Shown piece by piece: positions 5,768-14,289 of a stretch of DNA of 34,536 nucleotides; the first letter of the stretch is position 1, and each line of letters opens with the position of its first letter. Position numbers and translations under genes: made by a program. Below the pieces are notes generated by a model. The model did no database searches and had not been told where the DNA came from. It saw only the letters and a list, made by a program, of their open reading frames with translations. The stretch spans positions 1-34,536 of IMG/VR virus record IMGVR_UViG_3300020171_000086; one strand, written 5' to 3'. Origin of the DNA: a virus.

Positions 5768-6319
5768 TTAGTACGTTCCAATAGCTAAAACTGTTATTTG
5801 AACATTGCCAGTAGTGATATTGTTATTATCTGTTGTATTTGTTGCATAAAGTTGAAATTCATACGTACCTGCCGCAAGTCCTAATTCAACCCAAGATACA
5901 GATCCACTTGCCCTATTATTTGCCAATGGAAGGCCAGAATACGGCCCCGTAGCCTTAAGCGCTCCATCTCTGTGAATTGCTGTTCTAAATGTATATGCGT
6001 TAGTTCCGTAATAAGCATCCATAGCGGCCATTACCAAGACTGCGCTGGTTTTTGCTATTGTAATACTTACCTTGCATACCTTCGTGGCTGTTGTGTTAAA
6101 TGTTGCAGATTCAATAGTTGCAGAATATCCGGAAACAATAGGAGGAAACCCCGTACAGTTAGTCAATACCCCGGATGCTGGGGTGCCGAGGGCAATTCCC
6201 GTTTTATGTGTCCCGTCAACATCGTGCTCAAGATTATAAGCCCTATTAATAACATCCGCTTTTGTCGGATGGTTCGCGCCTACGGCCTCCTCCGTGTATT
6301 GTGGTCTGATATCTGCCAT
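5768..6319 (-). CDS. tail fibre-like protein, paralogue 1
   Basis: The first 40 residues (MADIRPQYTEEAVGANHPTK..) are nearly the same as those of the gene at 7536-8357, followed by one LGTPASGVLTNCTG unit, a repeat common in phage tail fibres. The C-terminal 130 residues (..YSATIESATFNTTATKVCKV) differ completely from the paralogue and look like a beta-sandwich. AGGGGG stands seven bases before the ATG. The shared N-terminus probably attaches both proteins to the same tail component while the C-terminal domains may bind different surface targets. It is the last gene of the late operon. Confidence 0.75.
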   Translation of the reverse strand: MADIRPQYTEEAVGANHPTKADVINRAYNLEHDVDGTHKTGIALGTPASGVLTNCTGFPPIVSGYSATIESATFNTTATKVCKVSITIAKTSAVLVMAAMDAYYGTNAYTFRTAIHRDGALKATGPYSGLPLANNRASGSVSWVELGLAAGTYEFQLYATNTTDNNNITTGNVQITVLAIGTY

Positions 6320-6328
6320 GATTACCCC

Positions 6329-7534
6329 CTAATATATTGTTGTGTCCCTGCCTCCGCCAAGTTTTTTTGACCCGTCTAAAATCCATGAGCCGTCGAGTAA
6401 AAATCCAGCCATTAAAAAATGATCTGTTTGCAATGCCCTGAATACGATATTGTTTTTCCCGTAGTCCGGCCGCACCGAAATGATTTTCCAAAAATTATTT
6501 AAAAGCTGTATACCGTCCTGACCATAAAGCGAATCGGCCGACCATGCGATAAAATCTCCGATATCGACACCGACCCGTTTTAATGTTGCATCGGTTATTT
6601 CAATCTCGTAAATGGGATTTTTTAGTTTCGCTACGATATAATCCTGAACCTTCTGAACGCTCGTTAGATCCCGACACCAGTAAAATTGATAAGGCGTGCT
6701 TGGCGTCCGCATTCCGAAAACGCTCTGTGATATCGCATCGGCATGGGCCGTTGCGTCCGTGTGTTTTTTAAACTCATAATTGGTATAGCTGTAAGCATAA
6801 TTACAAGGGCATTGGTTGATAATATTGTCGCGCTTGATTTTGGCATCGGTCAAAAATGCATCACCCTTTGGGATGATATCGGCCATCCCGAGCGGTATCG
6901 TGTTGACATCGATGTCGAGTATAAGCTCGCCCTGCCCGTTAATAAAAGCCGACCCCAAAAACGAGCCCATCATATTCATGATGGTTTCCCAAATCGGCAC
7001 ATCCTCAACTATGGCCCCCGCCGCCTTGTATGACTGCCCGGTAAAAATCGCCGCCGCCGTTGCTTTCGCGGTGGCCTCATAAAGTGCGGATGTGAAATCA
7101 TTTTCGACGGTCAGAAAATCATTGACAATATCGATGATGTTTTCCATCAGGGTCGCGCCGGCCGCCGCCGTCGGCTTCCCTTTTCCAGTAGCCGTAATAA
7201 TAGCGTTAAGTTTCGGATTGACCATATCGATGGTTGCGATTGTGCCGTGTCCCTCATAATTATTGGCCGCGTTAAACGTATAATCGACCCCGCCGCTGGT
7301 CAGCACAAGGCCGTTCTCATAAATTACAATCGTGTTCCCGTTAGCCACTGATAAGACTTCACTGCCAGCATAGGCATAAACCCAATCGGTCGCATTCAGA
7401 CAAGGCAGTTCCCAATTTCCGGCGATTCCGTCGGTCAAATTGCCGTAGATAATCGGCAGCCGCTGATTCGAATTTAGCGGGTTAGAGTATGATCCGGCGC
7501 GTTTTAAAAAATATGTATCTGATAGCTTTGTCAT
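6329..7534 (-). CDS. tail tip/baseplate-like structural protein (401 aa)
   Basis: The product begins MTKLSDTYFLKRAGSYSNPL and contains a repeated-looking YENGLVL..GGVDYTF module and a C-terminal part with mixed alpha/beta pattern ending LLDGSWILDGSKKLGGG. The start at 7534 directly follows the previous gene (stop at 7538-7536). The frame continues far upstream, but that part is antisense to nothing useful and overlaps the neighbour, so it is not counted. The position between two fibre genes, downstream of the tape measure, supports a tail-tip role such as a hub or fibre-attachment protein. I do not recognise a specific family. Confidence 0.65.
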   Translation of the reverse strand: MTKLSDTYFLKRAGSYSNPLNSNQRLPIIYGNLTDGIAGNWELPCLNATDWVYAYAGSEVLSVANGNTIVIYENGLVLTSGGVDYTFNAANNYEGHGTIATIDMVNPKLNAIITATGKGKPTAAAGATLMENIIDIVNDFLTVENDFTSALYEATAKATAAAIFTGQSYKAAGAIVEDVPIWETIMNMMGSFLGSAFINGQGELILDIDVNTIPLGMADIIPKGDAFLTDAKIKRDNIINQCPCNYAYSYTNYEFKKHTDATAHADAISQSVFGMRTPSTPYQFYWCRDLTSVQKVQDYIVAKLKNPIYEIEITDATLKRVGVDIGDFIAWSADSLYGQDGIQLLNNFWKIISVRPDYGKNNIVFRALQTDHFLMAGFLLDGSWILDGSKKLGGGRDTTIY

Positions 7535-7535
7535 T

Positions 7536-8357
7536 TTACCTAAAGCCAATAACAAGAAGTTGCGCAAATCCAGCCGTTCCGCTTGTTGACCATGTGATCG
7601 TAACGCCGTCCGCGTCAAAAGATGTACCGACTGCCGTTGCGTATTGAGATCCGCCAGAATTTCGATGGTGATATATAAAATGAGTAGCACTGCTATTATA
7701 TGTCTCTGCGGTTTGATTTTCATAATCGTAAACGACAAAATTGGTCGATCCGTTATAGGCCCCGATTGAAAGTCCGCCTATCTCTAAGTTGATGACGCTT
7801 ATTATAATCACTAACGAAGGCTTAAAGCTGAATCCGATAATATTTTGCGCTCCTGCATTAGCTATATTACGGTTTGTCACTACCAGGTTAATTCCGCCCG
7901 CCCATTCCGGCACGGCTCCGGCGGCATTCATAAACAACTTTAGGTTTGCTGCGCCCTTGGCAAGGTTGATAAGCGTATCGGCAGCGGTAGCATATAGCAA
8001 ATCCCCTGCCACAAGAGCCAATCCCTCAAGGCTGATCAGGGTGGCTGCTGGGGTTAAACCGGTAGCCAACGGCAGCCCTGTGCAATTGGTTAGGACACCA
8101 GATGCAGGTGTGCCCAAGGCACCGCTATTTACCAAAGCAGTGCCCACGACCCCTGCCGGTGGAAGCCCATTACAGTTCGTCAGTACACCAGATGCAGGTG
8201 TGCCAAGCGCGGGAGTTACTAAGGTCGGACTATTCATCGTTCCATGTGTCCCGTCAACATCGTGCTCGACATTCCACGCTCGGTTTGCCACATCCGCCTT
8301 CGTCGGATGATTCGCGCCGACGACTTCTTCAGTATGTTGCGGTCTTAAATCTGCCAT
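7536..8357 (-). CDS. tail fibre-like protein, paralogue 2
   Basis: The 273-aa product starts MADLRPQHTEEVVGANHPTK, the same head module as the gene at 5768. It carries two LGTPASGVLTNC units and a variant (VNSGALGTPAS), then a distinct C-terminal domain (..FKPSLVIIISVINLEIGG). These GTPASGVLTNC repeats are frequent in shafts of phage tail fibres. The start at 8357 is preferred over 8393 because AGGGGGTATT precedes it, as in the paralogue. The likely role is receptor binding or fibre shaft. Confidence 0.75.
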   Translation of the reverse strand: MADLRPQHTEEVVGANHPTKADVANRAWNVEHDVDGTHGTMNSPTLVTPALGTPASGVLTNCNGLPPAGVVGTALVNSGALGTPASGVLTNCTGLPLATGLTPAATLISLEGLALVAGDLLYATAADTLINLAKGAANLKLFMNAAGAVPEWAGGINLVVTNRNIANAGAQNIIGFSFKPSLVIIISVINLEIGGLSIGAYNGSTNFVVYDYENQTAETYNSSATHFIYHHRNSGGSQYATAVGTSFDADGVTITWSTSGTAGFAQLLVIGFR

Positions 8358-8373
8358 AATACCCCCTAAATTG

Positions 8374-8877
8374 TTATTCCTCGTTCGCCTCAATCGTCAG
8401 TGTAGGCATGACGGTCATTTCGGTTATGATCCCGCTGAATATTTTTAAATGTTCGATCTGCGGGTCTGTTTCAAATCCGACATAATACAGTATCGGTCTA
8501 CCGATAAACGGCTCCGTTGCAATCAATTTAGAAAAATATCGATCCGAATTGTCCAACTCGATGCTCATGTTCTGCAATGTTTTCGACTGATATGACGCTA
8601 AAATGTCCTCTTTCAGTGATTGCAAATTACGCTCAAAAGATCCGAAGCTGATCGCTCTGCCCTGTTTTTCTAAAACACCGGCGCTGTCTCCGCCGTAAGT
8701 TATGGTCCCGTCAAATAAATAAGTTCCATCATATAAATATGACACCGATGCAAAAACTTCCGTGAGTTCTTTTTCTCCATAAGCCCGATAGCCCATGTGC
8801 GTCTGAATCAGGATATAGCTGATCGGGATCTCTCCGCGCATCAAACGTTTATGAAAGTTGATTGAAGTCCGGTACAT
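8374..8877 (-). CDS. tail protein (167 aa), function not known
   Basis: The chain starts MYRTSINFHKRLMRGEIPIS and includes YLFDGTITYGGDSAG and a C-terminal half (..MSIELDNSDRYFSKL.. FIGRPILYYVGFE) that resembles parts of tail-tip proteins carrying a structural beta-domain. It overlaps no neighbour and lies one base from the next gene, so translation is probably coupled. Its position between the discoidin-like protein and the fibres supports a tail-tip role. Confidence 0.6.
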   Translation of the reverse strand: MYRTSINFHKRLMRGEIPISYILIQTHMGYRAYGEKELTEVFASVSYLYDGTYLFDGTITYGGDSAGVLEKQGRAISFGSFERNLQSLKEDILASYQSKTLQNMSIELDNSDRYFSKLIATEPFIGRPILYYVGFETDPQIEHLKIFSGIITEMTVMPTLTIEANEE

Positions 8878-8878
8878 C

Positions 8879-9493
8879 TCAGACGCTCCGCATGACTTCG
8901 GTTAGAGTCAGGACGGTATTATAAAGCGCCCGGGTGTTGTGGTCCTCCGGGATCGCCGTGACATCGACCAGCCAGGTATTTGTCGGTATTGCCGCGTCAT
9001 CATTAAACCAGAACGGTTTGAGTTCTCCGGTTGACCTGATCGCGATAGCATCAATCATCGTTTCCAAGAGCGTGATATCTGCCGCCACGATACAGCCAAA
9101 TTCAAAGTTAAATGTCCGTTGCCGATTGTAAAAGCGTTTTTTACTGACTCCGTAAGGCGTCCGGTTCGAGTCAAAGAGAAGTTCAAAACCCTTTGAAAAG
9201 CCCTCTTTGTAGTTTCTGGAAAGCTCCATGTATGGCCCCAGGAATAGCTCGCCGATTTCGATATAAACGTTCGGGTTCGCCGCGTCGGTGATTTGTAGTT
9301 GCCAATATCGTTTAGTGGTCGCCGCTGATAAATAATGAAGAATCTTGCCGCTGGCCCAAGTGACCGCCTCTGGAAAAATCGGCGGGTCAACTCCGACAAG
9401 CGTGATTGTCGCTGCCGATGTCATGTTGTGATCGAATATGATCAGCGCCTTGACTTCTTGTGCTGATTCAAGGTCAATATTTATTGTCAACAT
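8879..9493 (-). CDS. discoidin-like tail protein (204 aa)
   Basis: The N-terminal half (..SAQEVKALIIFDHNMTSAAT.. YWQLQITDAANPNVYIEIGE) has the strand pattern of discoidin/F5-8 type C carbohydrate-binding folds. The C-terminal half (..RTFNFEFGCIVAAD.. LKPFWFND) resembles the domain found in tail-tip components of phages of Gram-negative bacteria. It may contact host surface sugars or connect the tail tip. The start MLTINIDLES follows a purine-rich GGGAAACCGG stretch. The fold comparison is from memory. Confidence 0.6.
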   Translation of the reverse strand: MLTINIDLESAQEVKALIIFDHNMTSAATITLVGVDPPIFPEAVTWASGKILHYLSAATTKRYWQLQITDAANPNVYIEIGELFLGPYMELSRNYKEGFSKGFELLFDSNRTPYGVSKKRFYNRQRTFNFEFGCIVAADITLLETMIDAIAIRSTGELKPFWFNDDAAIPTNTWLVDVTAIPEDHNTRALYNTVLTLTEVMRSV

Positions 9494-9505
9494 GCCGGTT
9501 TCCCT

Positions 9506-10033
9506 TTACGCAATTCGATAACTGATAAATGTGTCTGCTGCTGTCTTTCGCGTCCTGAAAATTGCAGAATTACCATAGATGCCGCCTGTCGTGACGTGGG
9601 CTGATTGAACAATCGGATTGCCGACGATGGTATGGTCAGCCCCAGCCGTGACCGTGATCGTATCTATCGCCGCTGCTGATAGGTTTATTAATGACCAATC
9701 AAAACAGCTATCAACCGCAAAAGTAGCCCCGGCATCGCAAAGCGTTCCCGTTGGCAGCGTGTATGCCTGGGTTGCACCAGCCGCATGGGTTCCTGTTATA
9801 ATTTTAGTGAGTAAGTTTGCAATGGTTAATATTGCTGCAACCGTCTGAGCGTTCGGTGTCCCTTGTGACTTTATCAACATTAACTGGTCCGCTGCTAAAT
9901 CGTTCGGATTTATACTTTTAGTCGTTCCGCTTGCCGCGTCCGTTGTATCTGAAACATCGACATAAGGGATCAGGTCGCCCACTGCCAATGCTGCCGAACT
10001 TGCTGTCAATGCCGATATTTTTTTATCTGCCAT
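9506..10033 (-). CDS. phage structural protein, DKKISALTA type
   Basis: The product begins MADKKISALTASSAALAVGD, a start typical of phage structural or fibre-associated proteins, followed by a polar beta-rich segment and a C-terminal domain (..TITVTAGADHTIVGNP). It has no Cys pairs or membrane spans. It lies directly downstream of the 10035 gene. A decoration or fibre role is likely; the exact position in the tail is unknown. Confidence 0.65.
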   Translation of the reverse strand: MADKKISALTASSAALAVGDLIPYVDVSDTTDAASGTTKSINPNDLAADQLMLIKSQGTPNAQTVAAILTIANLLTKIITGTHAAGATQAYTLPTGTLCDAGATFAVDSCFDWSLINLSAAAIDTITVTAGADHTIVGNPIVQSAHVTTGGIYGNSAIFRTRKTAADTFISYRIA

Positions 10034-10034
10034 T

Positions 10035-10553
10035 TTATCCTGCCTCGGTTAAAAGTTTAGATGATCCATCCTCTGTAATTAAATAAAGGAGCCCCTCCGT
10101 CTCTAAAATAAACGTATCTAATTTTGCGGATCTATAAACGTCGTCGCGGTCCCTGGTGATCATTTTTCCGGAGTTGAAAAGGTTGACCCCTTTAAAATAC
10201 CACTTATCGCCCACAACAAAGTCGGCGCCGGTCCCGGTGGCAAATGCGATATAAGCCCCGTTATTTAAAAGCGTTGGAGCTGCCGCCGTCAGTGCTCCCG
10301 AAGCGTCCCATGTGCCGCCGCCGTCGCTCCATTTGTACGTCGCCTGGCCGACCTCTGCGCCGCCTGCGATGCTGTCAATTTCAACAATATATTCAAGGTC
10401 AGTCGCGCCGCTGAAATTACCCGATGGTGTCATTACCGCCGAGCCGGTTCCCTCTTTTTTGGCGCTGGTTACGATGCCGTTTCGCAGTGATGATACCGTT
10501 AGCATGGATTCGGTCGTGATAAGATTAGAATATAAAAATCTACAATCGGACAA
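10035..10553 (-). CDS. tail structural protein (172 aa), unassigned
   Basis: This is the first gene after the tape measure. It starts MSDCRFLYSNLITTESMLTV. The middle (GTGSAVMTPSGNFSGATDLE, then IDSIAGGAEVGQATYKWSDGG) is a beta-rich module found in several phage tail and fibre proteins, and the C-terminus includes DFVVGDKWYFKGV. Position directly downstream of the tape measure suggests a tail-tip protein. The family is not identified. Confidence 0.6.
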   Translation of the reverse strand: MSDCRFLYSNLITTESMLTVSSLRNGIVTSAKKEGTGSAVMTPSGNFSGATDLEYIVEIDSIAGGAEVGQATYKWSDGGGTWDASGALTAAAPTLLNNGAYIAFATGTGADFVVGDKWYFKGVNLFNSGKMITRDRDDVYRSAKLDTFILETEGLLYLITEDGSSKLLTEAG

Positions 10554-10561
10554 AATTCCCC

Positions 10562-13441
10562 CTATTGATAAACCCGCTTACTGTTTTTATTAATTGCAAC
10601 ATCGATTTTTTCCACAAAATCGTTGAATGTCTGCTTGTCTGCAATCAGGTTTCCGCCGATGTAAACCAGCGGCCCTCCGGTTCTGCCGGTGGATGTCGCC
10701 GCAACGAGTTGTTTAAGGATTTTCAGGTTTTTCTCAGTGACGACTTCTTCGCCCTTTTGACCGACAAAAAAGCCTTCATCATTTCGGAGATTCAGTTTCG
10801 CGCCCTTGTGAGCGTATCCGACCCCACTTTCACGGCCCATTGAGTCAACTCCGCCGAAATCGCCCAGGCCCAAACCGCCGCCTTCGCCGCCGCCGCCTTC
10901 GCCCCAATCTCTCGGGTTATAGGTTCCAAGGCCCCACATGGAAAAGTTTTTAGTCATGTCGTCAAAAGATATTTTTCCGTAGGGCATCGCTTTTGAAAGA
11001 CTGCTCGCGCCCCAGTCCATGTCGATGTCGCCGTAAATGGTTTTAAAGTCCCGGTACGCAGTATAGGCGGAATAAAGCCCGGATATTGCGGCCGCTGCAA
11101 ATGTTCCGAGCATCCCCATGGGATTTACGGTTGCAACTATTTGCCCAGTAGCTATCAAGCCAGCGATTTTGTTTAATCCGAATTTTCTTGCCGAACTCAA
11201 CAATGAGTCTTGGATGCTTTGCTCGACCTGGGCACCGTATGACCCCGGCGGAAAACTTTTTGATCCGCCCCAGCTTTCGCCCAGCGCCGCATTGCTGCCG
11301 CTTTCTGATGCGCTCCTGATTCTGCTCGCTTCATCGGCCGGCACGACCATCTCGCCCTTATGTAACTGCGCAATCTGATCTTTTTTAATGTCCCATGATC
11401 CAGCGGCCCACCATCCCATCGCGCTGCCCAGCCAGTCGACCCCGGTTACCGCTACTTCAAGGGCTTTGTCTGTGGCAATCTGAGCTAATTTATCCGATGC
11501 CGTCCGCGCCATGCCCTGCCACATGCTCTCCCAATCGAGCGATAATTTATCCATATTCCCGGTAAAGAGGTTGAAAAAATTATCTGATAGCATGTTTGTA
11601 GTTTCAGCGGTAAACGACTCAAAGGTGCTTTGACCGACCCGTGCAAATGTGACGGCGGATTCCTGGGCTCGCTCGTAGCCGATCTTGATCCCGCCGAAAA
11701 AGTCGTTTGATGAAAGCGTTAATTCACGATCCAAATCTTTCTTTTTTCGTGCGTACCAGGCGTCGGTGACGGCGTTTTTACCGACCAATGTTTCATAATT
11801 TCTGCGCTGTTCATCCAGGGCGTCCAACTGGTAATTGTAATAATTAGCCGCGTCGCCTTTCATGTCGCCGTACATTTTGCCGTAGGCTTTGGCTTTCTCG
11901 GATGCGAGTTTTTTATTATCATCAACATCTAAAACGGCCAGCTTGCCGATGTTTTCATTCATTACTCGGTTAGATTCTGTACGGGTATCGACAACGCTGA
12001 GCCATTTTTTCAACCAAGCGTCGCCATGCTCAACTGTACTCTGGTAGTTTTCTGTTTCATACTTGTTCTGAAGGATAGCAACCTCGCCGATAGACTGACT
12101 TCGAAGCCTGTCGGCCTCAATCGCTTTTTTTGTTGAATCAAGGTATGTTTTTAGCCAAGCATCGTCAAATGGAGCTACGGCTGACGGCGGGGTGGAAACT
12201 ATTTCAAGTGGCAATGGTGGTTTGTATATATCATACCCCTTTGTCCTTGGCCCAATTTTTCCGCCGGCCGGATAGGTCGACTTTGGCGCTCCGAACTCAT
12301 AATCACCAGGCAGAGGCATGCCCATTAATAAACGCATAACGCGCAAAGACTTGCTTGCCTTGTCGTAAGCATCTGCAATAGCCAATACCGCACTCGTTGC
12401 TCCCCTGAACGCAGCACCAATATTATCAATTGCTTCGTATGTTTTCTGGGCGATCAACTCGTCATTAGCTTCAACCCATAAACCAATATTTTCGGCCCAC
12501 TCTAACAGGGTTCTTTTTCCCGTTTCCATTAAATCAAGCAATGCTTGGTTTTTAACAACAACGTCACCGATGCGCTCAAATACATCCCCGTAAAGATTTT
12601 TTAACTGGTCAAGGCCTCCCGAGAATGTCTTTGCGTTCTCCTGGGCTACCAGAAAACCTCTCGCTGCAAACTCTGTGATAATTTTCAACTGTTCAGTTTT
12701 GTCAGTGGTTGACCTCAATGCTGGGATGTATCTTCTGAGCATAGTAAATTCGCCCTGCTCAGCCAAGGCGATATACATTGCCATAGAGTCAACATCGCGC
12801 CCCGTTGCCGCAGCAAGTCCGATGCTCATTTTTGTTGCTTCTTCCAATCTATCGGAAGTGACGCCCAAATTTTTCTGAAGCGCCATTAATTTTAAAACTT
12901 GCTCATCGCCATATGTTGTGACCTTCTGGATGCCGGATGCAAATTTGGTATATTTTCCCATCAGCTCGTCAGTATATCCACCGCTTGCCCTTAACGCTGC
13001 CCCTAAAGCAATTTGTGCTTTCTCCTGTTCCATCGATGCAACAACGGCTTTCGTGCCTACGGCTACGATTGAATACACGGCAGCCGTTGCAGCTACCGCG
13101 TACCCCTTCCAGTGTTCCTTGAGGTTTTCGATGATAGTTTTCTGATGTCCGTATTGTTCCTCGTTTATCTGCCGAATTTTATCGGCCTTGGCTTTTTCTG
13201 CTCTGACAAGATCATCAGCGGTCGCCTTCCCGCTTTTTTTAATAGCTTCCAGGGATTTCTCGGCCTGACTCCGCATAAGGTCGAAGGTTGCATTTGATTT
13301 AATACCGAGATTTTTGAAATTCTTTTCGAGGATTTCCGCGCCGCTCTTGGACTCTCTTAATAGGGTTTGCTGGCCCTTCATGTACCTGCTTGGGTCAAGG
13401 TCCAGCTCAACAAATAAAGTCCCTATTGGTTTTCCAGCCAT
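10562..13441 (-). CDS. tail tape measure protein
   Basis: At 959 aa this is the longest gene in the window. It starts MAGKPIGTLFVELDLDPSRY, followed by a long helical region, a hydrophobic stretch near residue 115 (YAVAATAAVYSIVAVGTKAV), and later Lys/Glu-rich helices typical of tape measure proteins. A Gly-rich linker (GGGEGGGLGLGDFGG) lies near residue 865. A second hydrophobic segment (..NKIAGLIATGQIVATV) occurs near residue 770. The protein sets tail length and passes through the membrane on injection. The start at 13441 overlaps the upstream stop as TGATG; a GTG three bases upstream is the alternative. Confidence 0.9.
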   Translation of the reverse strand: MAGKPIGTLFVELDLDPSRYMKGQQTLLRESKSGAEILEKNFKNLGIKSNATFDLMRSQAEKSLEAIKKSGKATADDLVRAEKAKADKIRQINEEQYGHQKTIIENLKEHWKGYAVAATAAVYSIVAVGTKAVVASMEQEKAQIALGAALRASGGYTDELMGKYTKFASGIQKVTTYGDEQVLKLMALQKNLGVTSDRLEEATKMSIGLAAATGRDVDSMAMYIALAEQGEFTMLRRYIPALRSTTDKTEQLKIITEFAARGFLVAQENAKTFSGGLDQLKNLYGDVFERIGDVVVKNQALLDLMETGKRTLLEWAENIGLWVEANDELIAQKTYEAIDNIGAAFRGATSAVLAIADAYDKASKSLRVMRLLMGMPLPGDYEFGAPKSTYPAGGKIGPRTKGYDIYKPPLPLEIVSTPPSAVAPFDDAWLKTYLDSTKKAIEADRLRSQSIGEVAILQNKYETENYQSTVEHGDAWLKKWLSVVDTRTESNRVMNENIGKLAVLDVDDNKKLASEKAKAYGKMYGDMKGDAANYYNYQLDALDEQRRNYETLVGKNAVTDAWYARKKKDLDRELTLSSNDFFGGIKIGYERAQESAVTFARVGQSTFESFTAETTNMLSDNFFNLFTGNMDKLSLDWESMWQGMARTASDKLAQIATDKALEVAVTGVDWLGSAMGWWAAGSWDIKKDQIAQLHKGEMVVPADEASRIRSASESGSNAALGESWGGSKSFPPGSYGAQVEQSIQDSLLSSARKFGLNKIAGLIATGQIVATVNPMGMLGTFAAAAISGLYSAYTAYRDFKTIYGDIDMDWGASSLSKAMPYGKISFDDMTKNFSMWGLGTYNPRDWGEGGGGEGGGLGLGDFGGVDSMGRESGVGYAHKGAKLNLRNDEGFFVGQKGEEVVTEKNLKILKQLVAATSTGRTGGPLVYIGGNLIADKQTFNDFVEKIDVAINKNSKRVYQ

Positions 13442-13830
13442 CACCGCACCCCTATAATTGATTTGATTTCTGAAATAGAACTATTGAGCGAGGTTCGTAA
13501 AAATGGATGATTAAATTCTTCAACATAATGATAATTTGTTTCTTTACCGCCTGCATAAATTCTGACGTTCCGCTTTTTAGAAAACGCCTTTCCGCTTTTT
13601 GTTTTTTTTCTATATACACGGATGCTTTTTTTTAAACGCCCTGGCTCACGCGATGTCCAGAACTGTCCCGCGTATGGACCTGTTTTGTATATTGGCCTTG
13701 ATATAGTTCCTGTCCTAACCGTTGCAACCGCTTTTGTTTTAACAACATACGCGGCCTCTACAAGCCGTTCCATGACGACATTCTCAAATGTTTCATCCAT
13801 GCGGTTCGGGTCCCACCGTTCTATTCTCAT
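13441..13830 (-). CDS. HK97 gp10-like head-tail/tail completion protein
   Basis: The 129-aa product (MRIERWDPNRMDETFENVVM..) has the layout of gp10-like minor proteins: an N-terminal helix, a basic TGTISR..YKTGPYAGQFW middle, and ..GRLKKSIRVYRKKTKSGK. This family takes part in joining head and tail. The start at 13830 fits family starts; a longer start at 13842 adds four residues. In HK97-type phages this gene is normally next to the head-closure gene; here it is displaced to between the tail chaperone and the tape measure. Confidence 0.65.
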   Translation of the reverse strand: MRIERWDPNRMDETFENVVMERLVEAAYVVKTKAVATVRTGTISRPIYKTGPYAGQFWTSREPGRLKKSIRVYRKKTKSGKAFSKKRNVRIYAGGKETNYHYVEEFNHPFLRTSLNSSISEIKSIIGVR

Positions 13831-13924
13831 TTGGTACCCCATAATACTTGTGATGAGGTTGATAAACTATATTTTCGCCGCATCCACAGGCACATTTAGC
13901 GATAATTTTATTTTCGACTCTCAT
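13793..13924 (-). CDS. HNH-type zinc module remnant (43 aa)
   Basis: A frame from ATG 13924 to TGA 13793 encodes MRVENKIIAKCACGCGENIV followed by YQPHHKYYGVPNEN. The KCACGCG..Y..HHKYYG pattern matches the N-terminal zinc module of phage HNH endonucleases, which normally continue into NUMOD repeats and the nuclease core. Here the chain stops after 43 residues and no core follows. The start overlaps the chaperone stop as ATGA, and the end overlaps the gp10-like gene by up to 50 bases. It is either a small working zinc protein or a remnant of a homing gene. Confidence 0.5.
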   Translation of the reverse strand: MRVENKIIAKCACGCGENIVYQPHHKYYGVPNENRTVGPEPHG

Positions 13925-14289
13925 TTTTTAGCAGCCCTTTCCCTACGTTCCGCGCTAATGATGTCTATCAGGCTTGTTATGCTTTTAAAAAACTGCGGCC
14001 GCCTCGCCTGTTCGATTTCGTGGATATCAAAAGTGACCTTGATCGCGTTATAGTCATATCCTTCCATTCTCATCAGTCCCGGCAACATCAGTGAAAACAA
14101 GCCCCAAATCTCATAATTGTCCCGGCTTAAGGTCGGGATCTTACCGTCCGGGCATTCTCCGTCGGTGTATTGAATACCCTTACACGCTGTCGCCCGCTTT
14201 GGGGCTTCGTCTTTCTGGACTAACTGGCAAAGATCGCAATCAAACTTTTTGTCTGCGAAATACCACTTAGCCCACTCGATCAGTTTTTT
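13921..14289 (-). CDS. tail assembly chaperone, downstream (T-like) part read after -1 frameshift
   Basis: This frame has no start with a ribosome site of its own and joins the upstream chaperone at the slippery A AAA AAC. Joined, the product is about 274 aa: the first 153 residues of the upstream protein, then KKLIEWAKWYFADKKFDCDL.. to the stop at 13921. The extension contains Cys residues (CDLC, CKG, GEC) and a helical C-terminus. In lambda the G and GT proteins work together on the tape measure during tail assembly, and the same G/GT arrangement is common in siphoviruses. The apparent ATG at 14406 lies inside the upstream coding frame and is not a real start. Confidence 0.75.
   Translation of the reverse strand, partial: KKLIEWAKWYFADKKFDCDLCQLVQKDEAPKRATACKGIQYTDGECPDGKIPTLSRDNYEIWGLFSLMLPGLMRMEGYDYNAIKVTFDIHEIEQARRPQFFKSITSLIDIISAERRERAAKK

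Noticed and set aside
5768-8357. Diversity-generating retroelement acting on the fibre genes
   Set aside because: There is no reverse transcriptase gene or template repeat in the window.
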